Positions 45,318-53,522 of a DNA stretch of 64,000 nucleotides are shown one piece after another. Source of the DNA: Tolypothrix tenuis PCC 7101 (lineage in GTDB: Bacteria; Cyanobacteriota; Cyanobacteriia; Cyanobacteriales; Nostocaceae); NCBI RefSeq assembly GCF_002368295.1, contig NZ_AP018248.1, forward strand, positions 5,340,798 through 5,404,797, read 5' to 3'. Under the pieces are notes generated by a model. That model was not told the origin of the DNA. It saw only the letters and a list, made by a program, of their open reading frames with translations, and searched no databases. The translations under genes were made by a program, and so were the position numbers. Position 1 is the stretch's first letter. Each line of letters starts with the position of its first letter.

Positions 45318-46385
45318 TCATTGTATTGCCACATAATTGGGCAACAAAGAATCTAGCACATTCTCAATACTACAATCCGATAAATCTGGAATCGATAAAA
45401 ATCTGTAAGCTTTACTAAAATAACTCTTTGTTGAGTGGTTATAAATGGGGTCGTAATAGCAATGTAATATATCTTGCACTAAAGATTCCCAATTACCAGC
45501 ATCAATTAATTGATACCACTGACTTAATTTCTCCCAACCACAGCGATTTTTCAGTTTCTCTAGCTTGCGTTTTAAAACATCGGGATGGGTAATTAAGTGG
45601 GGATATTCTTGTAACAAGAACTGAACTCTAGCAGCTATTGGTAGTTGAATTTCTACACAATTAGCTTGTCTCATTTTCTGCCACAAAGATTGAGGTAAAT
45701 AGATTTGCCCAATTTTGATACTTTCTGATTCAATCCAAACTACTTCCTGCGGATTAAACTGTTGCAGATGTTGTACTAGGAGAGATTCAAAGTATTTTTG
45801 TGAAGGTTGGGATATCGGCTTACCTGGCCATTGTCCGCCTAAAAGAGAACCGCGATGATTAGCTAAACTTTCTAAGTCTAAAACTTGTGCGCCACGCTGA
45901 CGGATTTTTTCTAAAATATGAGTTTTACCAGTACCAGTTAAACCACATAACATCTGATAGTTAAATTGTGCTGGTAAATGTTCTATTTGCTGGCGGACAT
46001 AGTTACGATAAGTCTTGTATCCGCCATCAATTACAGTCACTTGCCAACCAATTTGTGTCAGTACCACAGCCATGCTAATGGAACGCTGCCCACCTCGTCC
46101 ACAGTACACTAAAGGATGGTAGTCTGGATCTTTTGCAGCAAAGTGCTGGCTGAGATGTTGGTAAATATTTCTCGTTACTAAAGCTGCACCAATTTTTCGC
46201 GCTGTGAAAGAGCAAACTTGTTTATAAATTGTTCCGACTTCAGCGCGTTCAGCATCATTCAAGACTGGTAAATTAATCGCGCCAGGAATGTGGTCTTCTA
46301 TAAATTCACTAGGCGAACGAACATCAATAATTTCACTGTAAGTTTCAGCCCAAGGCAGACGCGTATATGTAACTGAAGATGACAT
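45318..46385 (-). CDS. mnmH: tRNA 2-selenouridine synthase
   Basis: 355 residues. An N-terminal rhodanese domain with active Cys95 (LVYCGRGGQRS) is joined to a P-loop domain (GLTGTGKT, 148-155). MnmH converts 2-thiouridine at the wobble base of certain tRNAs through a geranylated intermediate to 2-selenouridine. Length and domain order match the family. No selD is visible nearby. Confidence 0.94.
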   Translation of the reverse strand: MSSSVTYTRLPWAETYSEIIDVRSPSEFIEDHIPGAINLPVLNDAERAEVGTIYKQVCSFTARKIGAALVTRNIYQHLSQHFAAKDPDYHPLVYCGRGGQRSISMAVVLTQIGWQVTVIDGGYKTYRNYVRQQIEHLPAQFNYQMLCGLTGTGKTHILEKIRQRGAQVLDLESLANHRGSLLGGQWPGKPISQPSQKYFESLLVQHLQQFNPQEVVWIESESIKIGQIYLPQSLWQKMRQANCVEIQLPIAARVQFLLQEYPHLITHPDVLKRKLEKLKNRCGWEKLSQWYQLIDAGNWESLVQDILHCYYDPIYNHSTKSYFSKAYRFLSIPDLSDCSIENVLDSLLPNYVAIQ

Positions 46386-46954
46386 AGTCTTTAAATTCTC
46401 GCTTCTTCAATTGTGGCACTCCCATAAGTTTAATGGGGGTATTCTGTACTTAGGTAAATTTAAATGAATCTATGTAAAGTCTCAAAATAAAACTTGGAAG
46501 ACTTAAAAATCTTGTTTGCAAATACCAAGGGAAAATATTGAGCAGAGAAAATAATTTTTGAGGTTTTGACTTTTTCGGGGAAAGCACAATTGCATCTTTT
46601 AAAACTCACTATATAGCCTCTGTTATCAACTATTTATGGTCAGCAAAAGATACCACTGCTAAATTTATTAACATCATAAATAATTAATTAGGCGATCGCA
46701 CTTCTGGCTTGGTGATAATAATTGTTAAGAATAGGGCTAAAACCAGAAGCTTCGATGATTATGGAAATTTTATTGGTGAAATCTAACTAGCGATCGCCAA
46801 TGGAAATTTAGCAGCTTCAGTGAACTAGTTTCAGGATGAAAAACAACTAAAGTCATTGTATCGGTAGTCAGCGATCGCGGTATTAGGGGTCAGACCAATT
46901 CTCTCAAAAAAGAAAAAGCTACAATCAGATTGTATAAAATTTGTCCTAGAAATT
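46386..46954. other. Intergenic region with several HIP1 sites
   Basis: 569 AT-rich bases. They contain HIP1-like GCGATCGC sites but no gene, repeat array or convincing hairpin. Confidence 0.45.
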
Positions 46955-47821
46955 TTATACAACTCTACGATTAGCTTCCCACGCTAACAGAATAGTCTTT
47001 CGCTCCCAACCCCAACGATAGCCACCAAGTTCTCCAGACTCGCGAATCACACGATGGCAAGGGATGAGGTAGGAGATGGGATTTTTGCCTACAGCATTGC
47101 CAACGGCTCGTGCAGCAGTTGGGAGGCCAATCATTTCCGCAATACTTTGGTAAGTTGTCAGACCCCCAAACGGAATTCTCAAAAGTGCGCGCCAAACTTG
47201 AATCTGAAAGTTAGTACCTTTAAGCAAAAGCGTTAAAGGTTTTTGTTCTGTGAAGCTCACTGACTCAAAAATCAAGTCATGCAATGGTTGAGTTACTTGT
47301 TGATCGCAGATTATTTCAGCTTTTGGCCATTCTTGTTGAAGTGTTTGTTGGACATTTGGCTCATCTGTGCCATTTAAAAAATACAGATTGCAAATACCGC
47401 GATCGCTTGTGGCGATCAGAGCTTTGCCAAACAACGTTTCATGAATACCATAGCGAATTTGCAAACCTGCTCCGGCTGCTTTAAATTCACCTGGGGACAT
47501 TGCTTCTAAGTTGACAAATAAGTCATGCAATCTTCCTGGACTCGACAAGCCTACATCTAAGGTTAAATCTAGTAAGCTTTTGGTTCGGGTAATTTGTGAT
47601 TTAGCATATTCAACTGTGAGATATTGCAAAAACCGCTTGGGGCTAATGCCAACCCACTGAGTAAACATCCGTTGGAAATGATACTCACTTAAACCTATGT
47701 GCTGGGCAACTGTAGCCAGATCCGGCTGGTGGAAATGGGATTGGCGCATAAATGCGATCGCCTGAGCAATCCGCTGATAATCTCCGCTGTCATGGGCAGT
47801 TACAGTCTTCATCGCAATCAT
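46955..47821 (-). CDS. AraC-type regulator fused to O6-methylguanine-DNA methyltransferase (Ada-like without the N-terminal zinc domain)
   Basis: 288 residues. Residues about 15-110 form an AraC helix-turn-helix pair (LATVAQHIGLSEYHFQRMF, LLDLTLDVGLSSPGRLHDLF). The C-terminal half is an MGMT domain with the active site IPCHRVI (Cys255) and RALLRIPFGGLTTYQ. The N-terminal phosphotriester-sensing domain of Ada is absent, so it cannot sense methylation the Ada way. It repairs O6-methylguanine and may control genes. Confidence 0.93.
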   Translation of the reverse strand: MIAMKTVTAHDSGDYQRIAQAIAFMRQSHFHQPDLATVAQHIGLSEYHFQRMFTQWVGISPKRFLQYLTVEYAKSQITRTKSLLDLTLDVGLSSPGRLHDLFVNLEAMSPGEFKAAGAGLQIRYGIHETLFGKALIATSDRGICNLYFLNGTDEPNVQQTLQQEWPKAEIICDQQVTQPLHDLIFESVSFTEQKPLTLLLKGTNFQIQVWRALLRIPFGGLTTYQSIAEMIGLPTAARAVGNAVGKNPISYLIPCHRVIRESGELGGYRWGWERKTILLAWEANRRVV

Positions 47822-47916
47822 CTAGGCTGAATTAAAGAACTATTGGCATTCTTCAATTTACCGATGTTGTCGATCTAAAGCCACCCGTTTCTTGCGGTTG
47901 ATCTGCGTAATAATTT

Positions 47917-49083
47917 TTAAGGATATCTATAGCCGTTAATCTGCACTCCACCATAAGGCCCGGGTGTGGGGCGAGGAAGAGATATCTGAGACTGCTGTAC
48001 ACCATAGTTGCCATATACTGACGGGGTTGAGTTATTGGCAACGTTAGGAATTTGAGATGGCGTAGAGTATGGTGAAATATTAGTGGTTGTAGTCGAAGTA
48101 ACGGATGGTGTCACTGAAGTTGTTTGTATTCCATTAGTTAATGTCTGACTGTTATTAAAGTTAGTGTAAGAATTTTGGGGTAAGTTTGTGGCTATTGGTT
48201 GAGAGTAAACTGTACCTGTATTTAAGTTATTGTTAGCAGGTAAAGGCTGACTATATATATTGCTAGTGACTGGTGTTACATTGTTGTTAGAGCTAGTTCC
48301 CATCATACTTGTGGGGTTGGTAGCACCAGAAAGATTTTGATTGGTTGATGTGAAATTGCTGTAGGAAGCAGTTCCCATAAGATTTGTGGAACTGGAAGCC
48401 GTGTTGTTGTAACCAGAGAGATTTTGAGTTGGGGCTTGATTAATAGCAGTTTGTAAAGGGCTGATAGTAGCAGGATTTTGATTTTTTTCGCTTTGATTAA
48501 CTAATGCCATCCCTTGATTCAAAGGGGTTGTGACGCTTGCTGTTTCTTCTAAAGGTGCAGTTACAGATTTAGCATTTAACAAATGACTACCACCATAACC
48601 AGACTTCATCTGCAATAAATTTTCGGTTTGTACAACAAAGGGATTATTATTCTTTGGTGCAGATGTGTCATTTACTGTTGGTAAAACTGGATTTGATTTA
48701 GCTTCATTGGTGGTAGAAGATTGTTTACTGATAACATCCTCAAATAGGCTGGGGCTATTTTGATCTGGTGATTTTTCCGGTGGGAGACTTAAAGTGGCTG
48801 CCAAAATAGCTTGTTCATAGTCTTTAATTAAAACGGGAAAATTATCAATGTCTGCAACCATAGCTCTGTCTTCGGTTGACAATGTTGAGTCAGAGCCTGT
48901 TGGCGAAGCTACTTCTGATTGTGACTTACCAGCCAAAACATTTGGATTAGACAAGTATTGCCACATTCCTATCCCAAACACAACTAAAAAAACTCCTGTA
49001 CCCCAAAAGCTAGGTCTGCTAAGATTCCGTAACCTGGCTTTAAGATAACGTAAGTATGCCGGGGGATAATTTCGGTTTTGCAT
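47917..49083 (-). CDS. Membrane-anchored low-complexity protein of unknown function
   Basis: 388 residues. A basic N-terminus and one membrane segment (about 28-46, FWGTGVFLVVFGIGMWQYL) precede a long Ser/Thr/Asn/Pro/Gln-rich region with loosely repeated Asn-Leu-Ser-Gly and Ser-Gln-Pro elements. It ends in a glycine/proline/tyrosine motif (GPYGGVQINGYRYP). It is probably exposed on the periplasmic side. No family recognised. Adjacent to the AraC-MGMT gene, 95 bases apart. Confidence 0.7.
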   Translation of the reverse strand: MQNRNYPPAYLRYLKARLRNLSRPSFWGTGVFLVVFGIGMWQYLSNPNVLAGKSQSEVASPTGSDSTLSTEDRAMVADIDNFPVLIKDYEQAILAATLSLPPEKSPDQNSPSLFEDVISKQSSTTNEAKSNPVLPTVNDTSAPKNNNPFVVQTENLLQMKSGYGGSHLLNAKSVTAPLEETASVTTPLNQGMALVNQSEKNQNPATISPLQTAINQAPTQNLSGYNNTASSSTNLMGTASYSNFTSTNQNLSGATNPTSMMGTSSNNNVTPVTSNIYSQPLPANNNLNTGTVYSQPIATNLPQNSYTNFNNSQTLTNGIQTTSVTPSVTSTTTTNISPYSTPSQIPNVANNSTPSVYGNYGVQQSQISLPRPTPGPYGGVQINGYRYP

Positions 49084-49735
49084 ATGTTTGGATATAGTAA
49101 ATTTACTGAATCAGCGATCGCGCTTTGCGTATTTTGTCAGTAGTGCTGCTGCGGGGAAGTTCTGCTTTAAAAGAAAATTCAAACAAAGTTTAAGGATAAT
49201 TTCATCCTAACTGTTCAATCTTTATGAGTCATTAGTGCTGGACAATTATTCGTTAAAAATTTACCTTTTCCTCACCTGAGTTATGAGGGAGTGACAAATA
49301 AACACAGAGGTTGACAATATTTGGTTACGGTAAAAAAGAAGAAAGGGTGAAAGAATTCTTTCTTTTTTTTTCATAAATAAATTGAAGGGCTTAAAACCTT
49401 ATTGGCAAAGGAAAAAATTATTTTCTTCAACCTTCTGCACCCTACAATCAGGCTCATGCCTTTCTTCGGTCACTTTCGATATCATCAGGAGTTGAAAGCT
49501 AGTCTAAGGTTATTGTTGTAGCTGCCTAAAAGACTGCTGAGTTCAAAGTTCAACTGTAAGAATTACTCACCACTCAGCAACGCCACTTACTTGAAGCCGG
49601 GAAACCCGTAAGAGCGCAGTGGCTCCACCCTGCGGGAAGTCGCAAAAGCGTCTACAGCACTCATTACTTAGCAATATTGTGTGCGCTGTCGCCTGGCGCT
49701 TGCATCGCATTACTATTTACCAGGAGACTACAGCA
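49084..49735. other. Intergenic region with an orphan terminator-like hairpin and a dispersed repeat
   Basis: 652 bases. At about 49339-49370 AAGAAAG pairs with CTTTCTT and a run of nine or so T follows on +, yet no + gene ends there. The stretch 49578-49608 is a dispersed hairpin repeat also found at 62538-62571. The frame of the CBS-CP12 gene is open through this repeat but is not thought to be translated. Confidence 0.5.
49578..49608 (+). repeat. Dispersed repeat with CGGGAAACCCG hairpin, copy 1
   Basis: CAACGCCACTT followed by a GCCGGGAAACCCG hairpin. The reverse complement of 62538-62571 has the same elements. Confidence 0.7.
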
Positions 49736-50359
49736 ATGATGAAAGCTGAAGATATCATGACCAGGAACGTAGTTACCATTCGCGGTTCGGCGACAGTTGC
49801 TGAAGCGGTGGGACTCATGAAGGATAAAGGATTGCGCGCTTTGGTTGTGGATCGTCGTCATGAGCATGATGCCTATGGCATAGTCACAGAAACGGATATT
49901 GTTTACAAAGTTACAGCTTACGGTAAAGATCCAAAACAGGTCAGGATTTACGAAATCATGACTAAGCCCTGCATTATCGTCAATCCTGAGTTGAGCGTGG
50001 AATATGTAGCGCGGTTGTTTGCTAATACTGGGATTCGTAGGGCACCTGTGATTCAAGGTAAGTTATTAGGGATTATCTCGATTACCGATATTCTGACAAA
50101 AAGTGACTTTGTAGAATCTCCCAAAGCCATAGTTTTAGAAGAGAGAATTCAACAAGCGATCGCCCAAGCTCGCAGTATTTGTACCGCACAAGGAGCCTAT
50201 TCTAAAGCCTGCGCCGCCGCTTGGGATGAAGTTGAGGAACTCCAAGCCGAAGCAGCTCACCAAAAAGCTGAAGGTATGGAGTCAGCCAAACACTCTTTTG
50301 AAGAATACTGTAAAGACAACCCCGAAGCCCCGGAATGTAGGCGGCAGTATAAAGCTTGA
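49736..50359 (+). CDS. CBS-domain protein with C-terminal CP12-like domain
   Basis: 207 residues from ATG 49736, preceded by CAGGAGA; the frame is open further upstream only through a repeat. Two CBS domains (MKAEDIMTRNVVTIRG, YEIMTKPCIIVNPELSVEYV) fill about 1-125. From about 137 a CP12-like domain follows, with an N-terminal Cys pair (SICTAQG and SKACAAAWDEVEEL) and a C-terminal Cys pair (EEYCKDNPEAPECRR). CP12 binds GAPDH and phosphoribulokinase and shuts the Calvin cycle when oxidised; CBS-CP12 fusions are described in cyanobacteria. The CBS part may add adenylate sensing. Confidence 0.93.
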   Translation: MMKAEDIMTRNVVTIRGSATVAEAVGLMKDKGLRALVVDRRHEHDAYGIVTETDIVYKVTAYGKDPKQVRIYEIMTKPCIIVNPELSVEYVARLFANTGIRRAPVIQGKLLGIISITDILTKSDFVESPKAIVLEERIQQAIAQARSICTAQGAYSKACAAAWDEVEELQAEAAHQKAEGMESAKHSFEEYCKDNPEAPECRRQYKA

Positions 50360-50485
50360 GGGGATTGGGGATTGGGGAACTCGGGGCCCCCTCTGGGGAT
50401 AAGGGGTAATGGGGACTGGGGATTGGGAGACAAGGAGAGATTACCAATTACCCATGCCCCATGCCCCATGCCCTATGCCCCATGC
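50360..50485. repeat. GGGGATT and CCATGCC heptamer repeats
   Basis: Degenerate tandem heptamers between convergent genes. Reverse frames across them are shadows. Confidence 0.75.
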
Positions 50486-50490
50486 CCTAT

Positions 50491-51666
50491 CTACCTTTGA
50501 GCAACTCGCATCAATAAAAATAACCCTGTTCCCAAACCAATAAAGTTGGGTAGCCAAGCTCCCATAAAGGGCGATAGGACATTGGCTTGTCCTAATGCGC
50601 CAGTAATAAAGCTGAGAAAGTAATAGGAGAAAATTACAATTACGCTAATACCAAAACTGGTACCGCGTCCCGTGCGCTGGGGTATACTGCCCATTGCTGC
50701 GCCTACTAAGCCAAAAACTACACAAACAAAGGGTAAGGCGATTTTTTGCTGAATCCGCACTTCTAATTTCCGAATTTTTTGGCGATCGCCACCGAGACGT
50801 TCTACGGCTAGCTGTTCTACAGCTTCGGAAATATTCATCTCACCGTAGTCACGGCTTTTTTCTGCCAAACTTAATGGTGTGCGGGGAAGTCGCAGTTGTT
50901 GGTGTTCAAACCGTAAAATGTTGCGATAAGAGCGATCGGGAGATACTAAATAAATAGTGCCGTTATAAAAATCCCAAACGTTTTGCGAACCATTCCATCG
51001 CCCTGATTCTGCTACAACAATTTGGTTTAAACCTTCTTCGGAACGGTCAATAATTGTTAAACCTTTCATCTGCTGACCATCAAATTGGTCAGCATAAAAT
51101 AAGCGTGTCAGTATTCTGCTACTAGTACCATCTTGTTGCTTAACATCCCGATATTCGGGATAAAAAATATTTTGCTGCTTCAACATTGGCTTATCTGACT
51201 TTAAAGCATTCTGTAAAGTCATATTTGCTTGATAACTAGCAGCTGGTGCGATTTGCTCATTAAACAAAAATGTCAAGCCTGTCACTACCAAACTTAACAT
51301 TACAGCAGTCAAAACCATGCGATAAACACTTACCCCACAGCCACGCAAAGCAATTAATTCACTCTCGCTAGAAAGACGACTATAAGTCATCAAAGTAGCT
51401 AGGAGCGTGGACATAGGAAAGGCTAAAACAATGAAAGTTGGTAGTTTTAATAAAAAAACCTGAAGAGCAATATCTATTGGTAGACCGGATTCTACAATTT
51501 TTCTAACTAAGTCAAATACGGCATCAATTGTCACACCAATTGACGAAAAAGCCCCTACACCAAATAAAAATGGCGGTAGCAATTCGCTGGTCAGATAGCG
51601 ATCCATGAGCGTAAAAGGCATCAGCGAATTGAGGCTATAAAAAGATGTGAGCTTTTTTGATACCAT
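50491..51666 (-). CDS. LptF/LptG-type (YjgP/YjgQ) permease
   Basis: 391 residues. Two membrane segments near the N-terminus and three to four near the C-terminus flank a periplasmic beta-jellyroll domain (about 140-280), the LptF/G layout. It is the third gene of an lptA-lptB-lptFG-like operon and should form the inner-membrane pump with LptB. In cyanobacteria the cargo is LPS or another envelope lipid. Met21 (MDRYLTSELL, 51606) is an alternative start. Only one permease gene is in view; partners LptF and LptG might be homodimeric or elsewhere. Confidence 0.9.
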   Translation of the reverse strand: MVSKKLTSFYSLNSLMPFTLMDRYLTSELLPPFLFGVGAFSSIGVTIDAVFDLVRKIVESGLPIDIALQVFLLKLPTFIVLAFPMSTLLATLMTYSRLSSESELIALRGCGVSVYRMVLTAVMLSLVVTGLTFLFNEQIAPAASYQANMTLQNALKSDKPMLKQQNIFYPEYRDVKQQDGTSSRILTRLFYADQFDGQQMKGLTIIDRSEEGLNQIVVAESGRWNGSQNVWDFYNGTIYLVSPDRSYRNILRFEHQQLRLPRTPLSLAEKSRDYGEMNISEAVEQLAVERLGGDRQKIRKLEVRIQQKIALPFVCVVFGLVGAAMGSIPQRTGRGTSFGISVIVIFSYYFLSFITGALGQANVLSPFMGAWLPNFIGLGTGLFLLMRVAQR

Positions 51667-51814
51667 AAGCTAACTTGAGAATAAAATATTTATGTCATTG
51701 GGCATTTAATATTGATGATTTAGGATTGATATTTAAATTCACTAAAACTCTAAATTGGCACTAAATCATTAACGCTAAAAATTTTTGAGCAATTATTATT
51801 TAATATCTATTATT

Positions 51815-52543
51815 TTAAACTTGGAAGTTATCCCCCAAATAATATTGACGCACGAGGGGGTTGTTATAAAGCTCATTAGCATTACCAAAAGCCAGAATTT
51901 GTCCTTCGCGCATGATATAAGCACGATCAGTAATTGCTAGGGTTTCGCGGACATTATGATCTGTGATTAAGATACCCATACCGCGATCGCGTAGTCGGGC
52001 TACAATTTGTTGAATTTCCGAAACAGCAATAGGATCGACTCCCGCAAAGGGTTCATCTAAAAATAAAAACTTTGGCCCTTCTCTACCAGATGCTAAAGCT
52101 CTAGCTAATTCAGTCCGCCGTCGTTCCCCACCAGAAAGTTGAATTCCTTTACTGTTTGCCACTTTTTCTAAGCGAAATTCTCGCAGTAAATTTTGTACCC
52201 GTCCCGACCATTCCCAGTTTGGCACATTAGTTTGTTCCAAAACTAGAAGTAGATTGTCTCGTACTGTCAGCTGGCGAAACACACTCGCTTCCTGGGCTAG
52301 ATAGCCAATGCCCAATCTTGCCCTTTTGTGCATTGGTAGCGCTGTAATATCCAAATTATCTAGCCAAACTTTTCCTTGATTTGGTTTTTCTAAACCTGTA
52401 GCAATATAAAAGGTTGTGGTTTTACCAGCACCATTTGGGCCTAGTAACCCAACAATTTCTCCTTGGGCAACAGAAAGACTAACACGATTGACAATCTGGC
52501 GCTTGCCGTAAGATTTATGGATGTTCTCTAAGACAATTTTCAC
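51815..52543 (-). CDS. lptB: LPS export ABC transporter ATP-binding protein
   Basis: 242 residues. Walker A GLLGPNGAGKTT, Q-loop GYLAQEASVFRQL (LptB-typical), signature QLSGGERRRTELARAL, Walker B FLFLDEPFAGVDP and the switch His ITDHNVRET are intact. It powers lipid extraction from the cytoplasmic membrane with the permease gene that follows 148 bases later. Confidence 0.96.
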   Translation of the reverse strand: MKIVLENIHKSYGKRQIVNRVSLSVAQGEIVGLLGPNGAGKTTTFYIATGLEKPNQGKVWLDNLDITALPMHKRARLGIGYLAQEASVFRQLTVRDNLLLVLEQTNVPNWEWSGRVQNLLREFRLEKVANSKGIQLSGGERRRTELARALASGREGPKFLFLDEPFAGVDPIAVSEIQQIVARLRDRGMGILITDHNVRETLAITDRAYIMREGQILAFGNANELYNNPLVRQYYLGDNFQV

Positions 52544-52573
52544 GCTAGAGATGCCCCTTGAGAGTAACTACTA

Positions 52574-53071
52574 CTAATTAGAACCTTTGAGTGGTGGCGT
52601 TTTTGGGGCAGGTCTGGCAGATTGTCCGCCAATTTCACCATCCTGTACCATATAAATTGACTCTACCTGACGGTTAGATTGCGGTAAAGCCACAAATCTT
52701 CCCTCATCAATCAAATATGTCACCTTCTCTGCACGAATACTATTGCCACCTTGTTGCAAAATATAGACATTGCCACTGAAATCTATGCGGCGTTCCTTGC
52801 TAAAGTATTGTGCTTGAGCGGCTGTGGCTTGAATCTGACGCGAAGGATACAACATTTGCACATTGCCGCGAGCAGTTACTACTTGACTTTTGGCATCATA
52901 CTCTTGAACATCCGAGCGAATTGTCAGCGGGCGGTTTCCTGTGGATGTTTGAGCAGTCACGGTTTGCACTTGGGAGGGAAAAGCTACTGCGCCAAAGATT
53001 GTAGCAGGTAACACCAAGGCTAAGAGCAAGCGCCGGATTTGCGATCGCGGAAATTTATAGGAGAGTATCAT
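52574..53071 (-). CDS. LptA/OstA-family periplasmic protein
   Basis: 165 residues. An N-terminal signal-like segment (about 15-35, LLLALVLPATIFGAVAF) precedes an OstA-like beta domain (PLTIRSDVQEYDAKSQVVTARGNV split as IRSDVQEYD and VVTARGNVQML, then AEKVTYLIDEGRFVA). It should shuttle lipid from the inner-membrane pump to the outer membrane. It is the first gene of the operon, 30 bases before lptB. Confidence 0.9.
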   Translation of the reverse strand: MILSYKFPRSQIRRLLLALVLPATIFGAVAFPSQVQTVTAQTSTGNRPLTIRSDVQEYDAKSQVVTARGNVQMLYPSRQIQATAAQAQYFSKERRIDFSGNVYILQQGGNSIRAEKVTYLIDEGRFVALPQSNRQVESIYMVQDGEIGGQSARPAPKTPPLKGSN

Positions 53072-53522
53072 AGCAATTTACAATTTAGAGTTTTAGCTTG
53101 TATTTTAATTATCTCAACTACTTTATCCAACAGTAAAAAATAGCATCTGGACTAATTTCGCATAAATGCTGACGCTATTGACGCTTACCTTACCATTAAG
53201 GTTTCGCCCAAATATCTGTTTGTAAAGTCTAATTCCAGAATTCTCCGGATCAATGGCTAACTGGGAAGGGATGAGGGGGATGAGGGGGATGCGGGAGATA
53301 AACAATTCAAAATTATTACCTGTTCCATGTTTACTGTTTCCTCGGGAGAATAGAAAAATCGCAGATTTTTGTTAGTGGCTAATTTTTTTTGGGAAATCTA
53401 AATTCAGTACAAAACCAACATAATAGCCAGCTTTTTTGATTTAGCACAAAAAAGCTAAACTGAATTTTTTTACATGATGGCGATCGCTAGCAACCTCTAA
53501 CAGCTTCGAGGATAGAGTCGGT
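53072..53522. other. Intergenic region upstream of the response regulator
   Basis: 451 bases between divergent genes. GGGGGATGA-type tandem units occur at about 53270-53296. A perfect 10-bp A/T-rich stem AGCTTTTTTG / CAAAAAAGCT (53429-53456) lies about 70 bases before the regulator start and could be an operator or a hairpin. Confidence 0.5.

Noticed and set aside
49619..49735. N-terminal extension of the CBS-CP12 protein
   Set aside because: The 39 extra codons lie in or next to a repeat; a good ribosome binding site and the family start point to ATG 49736.
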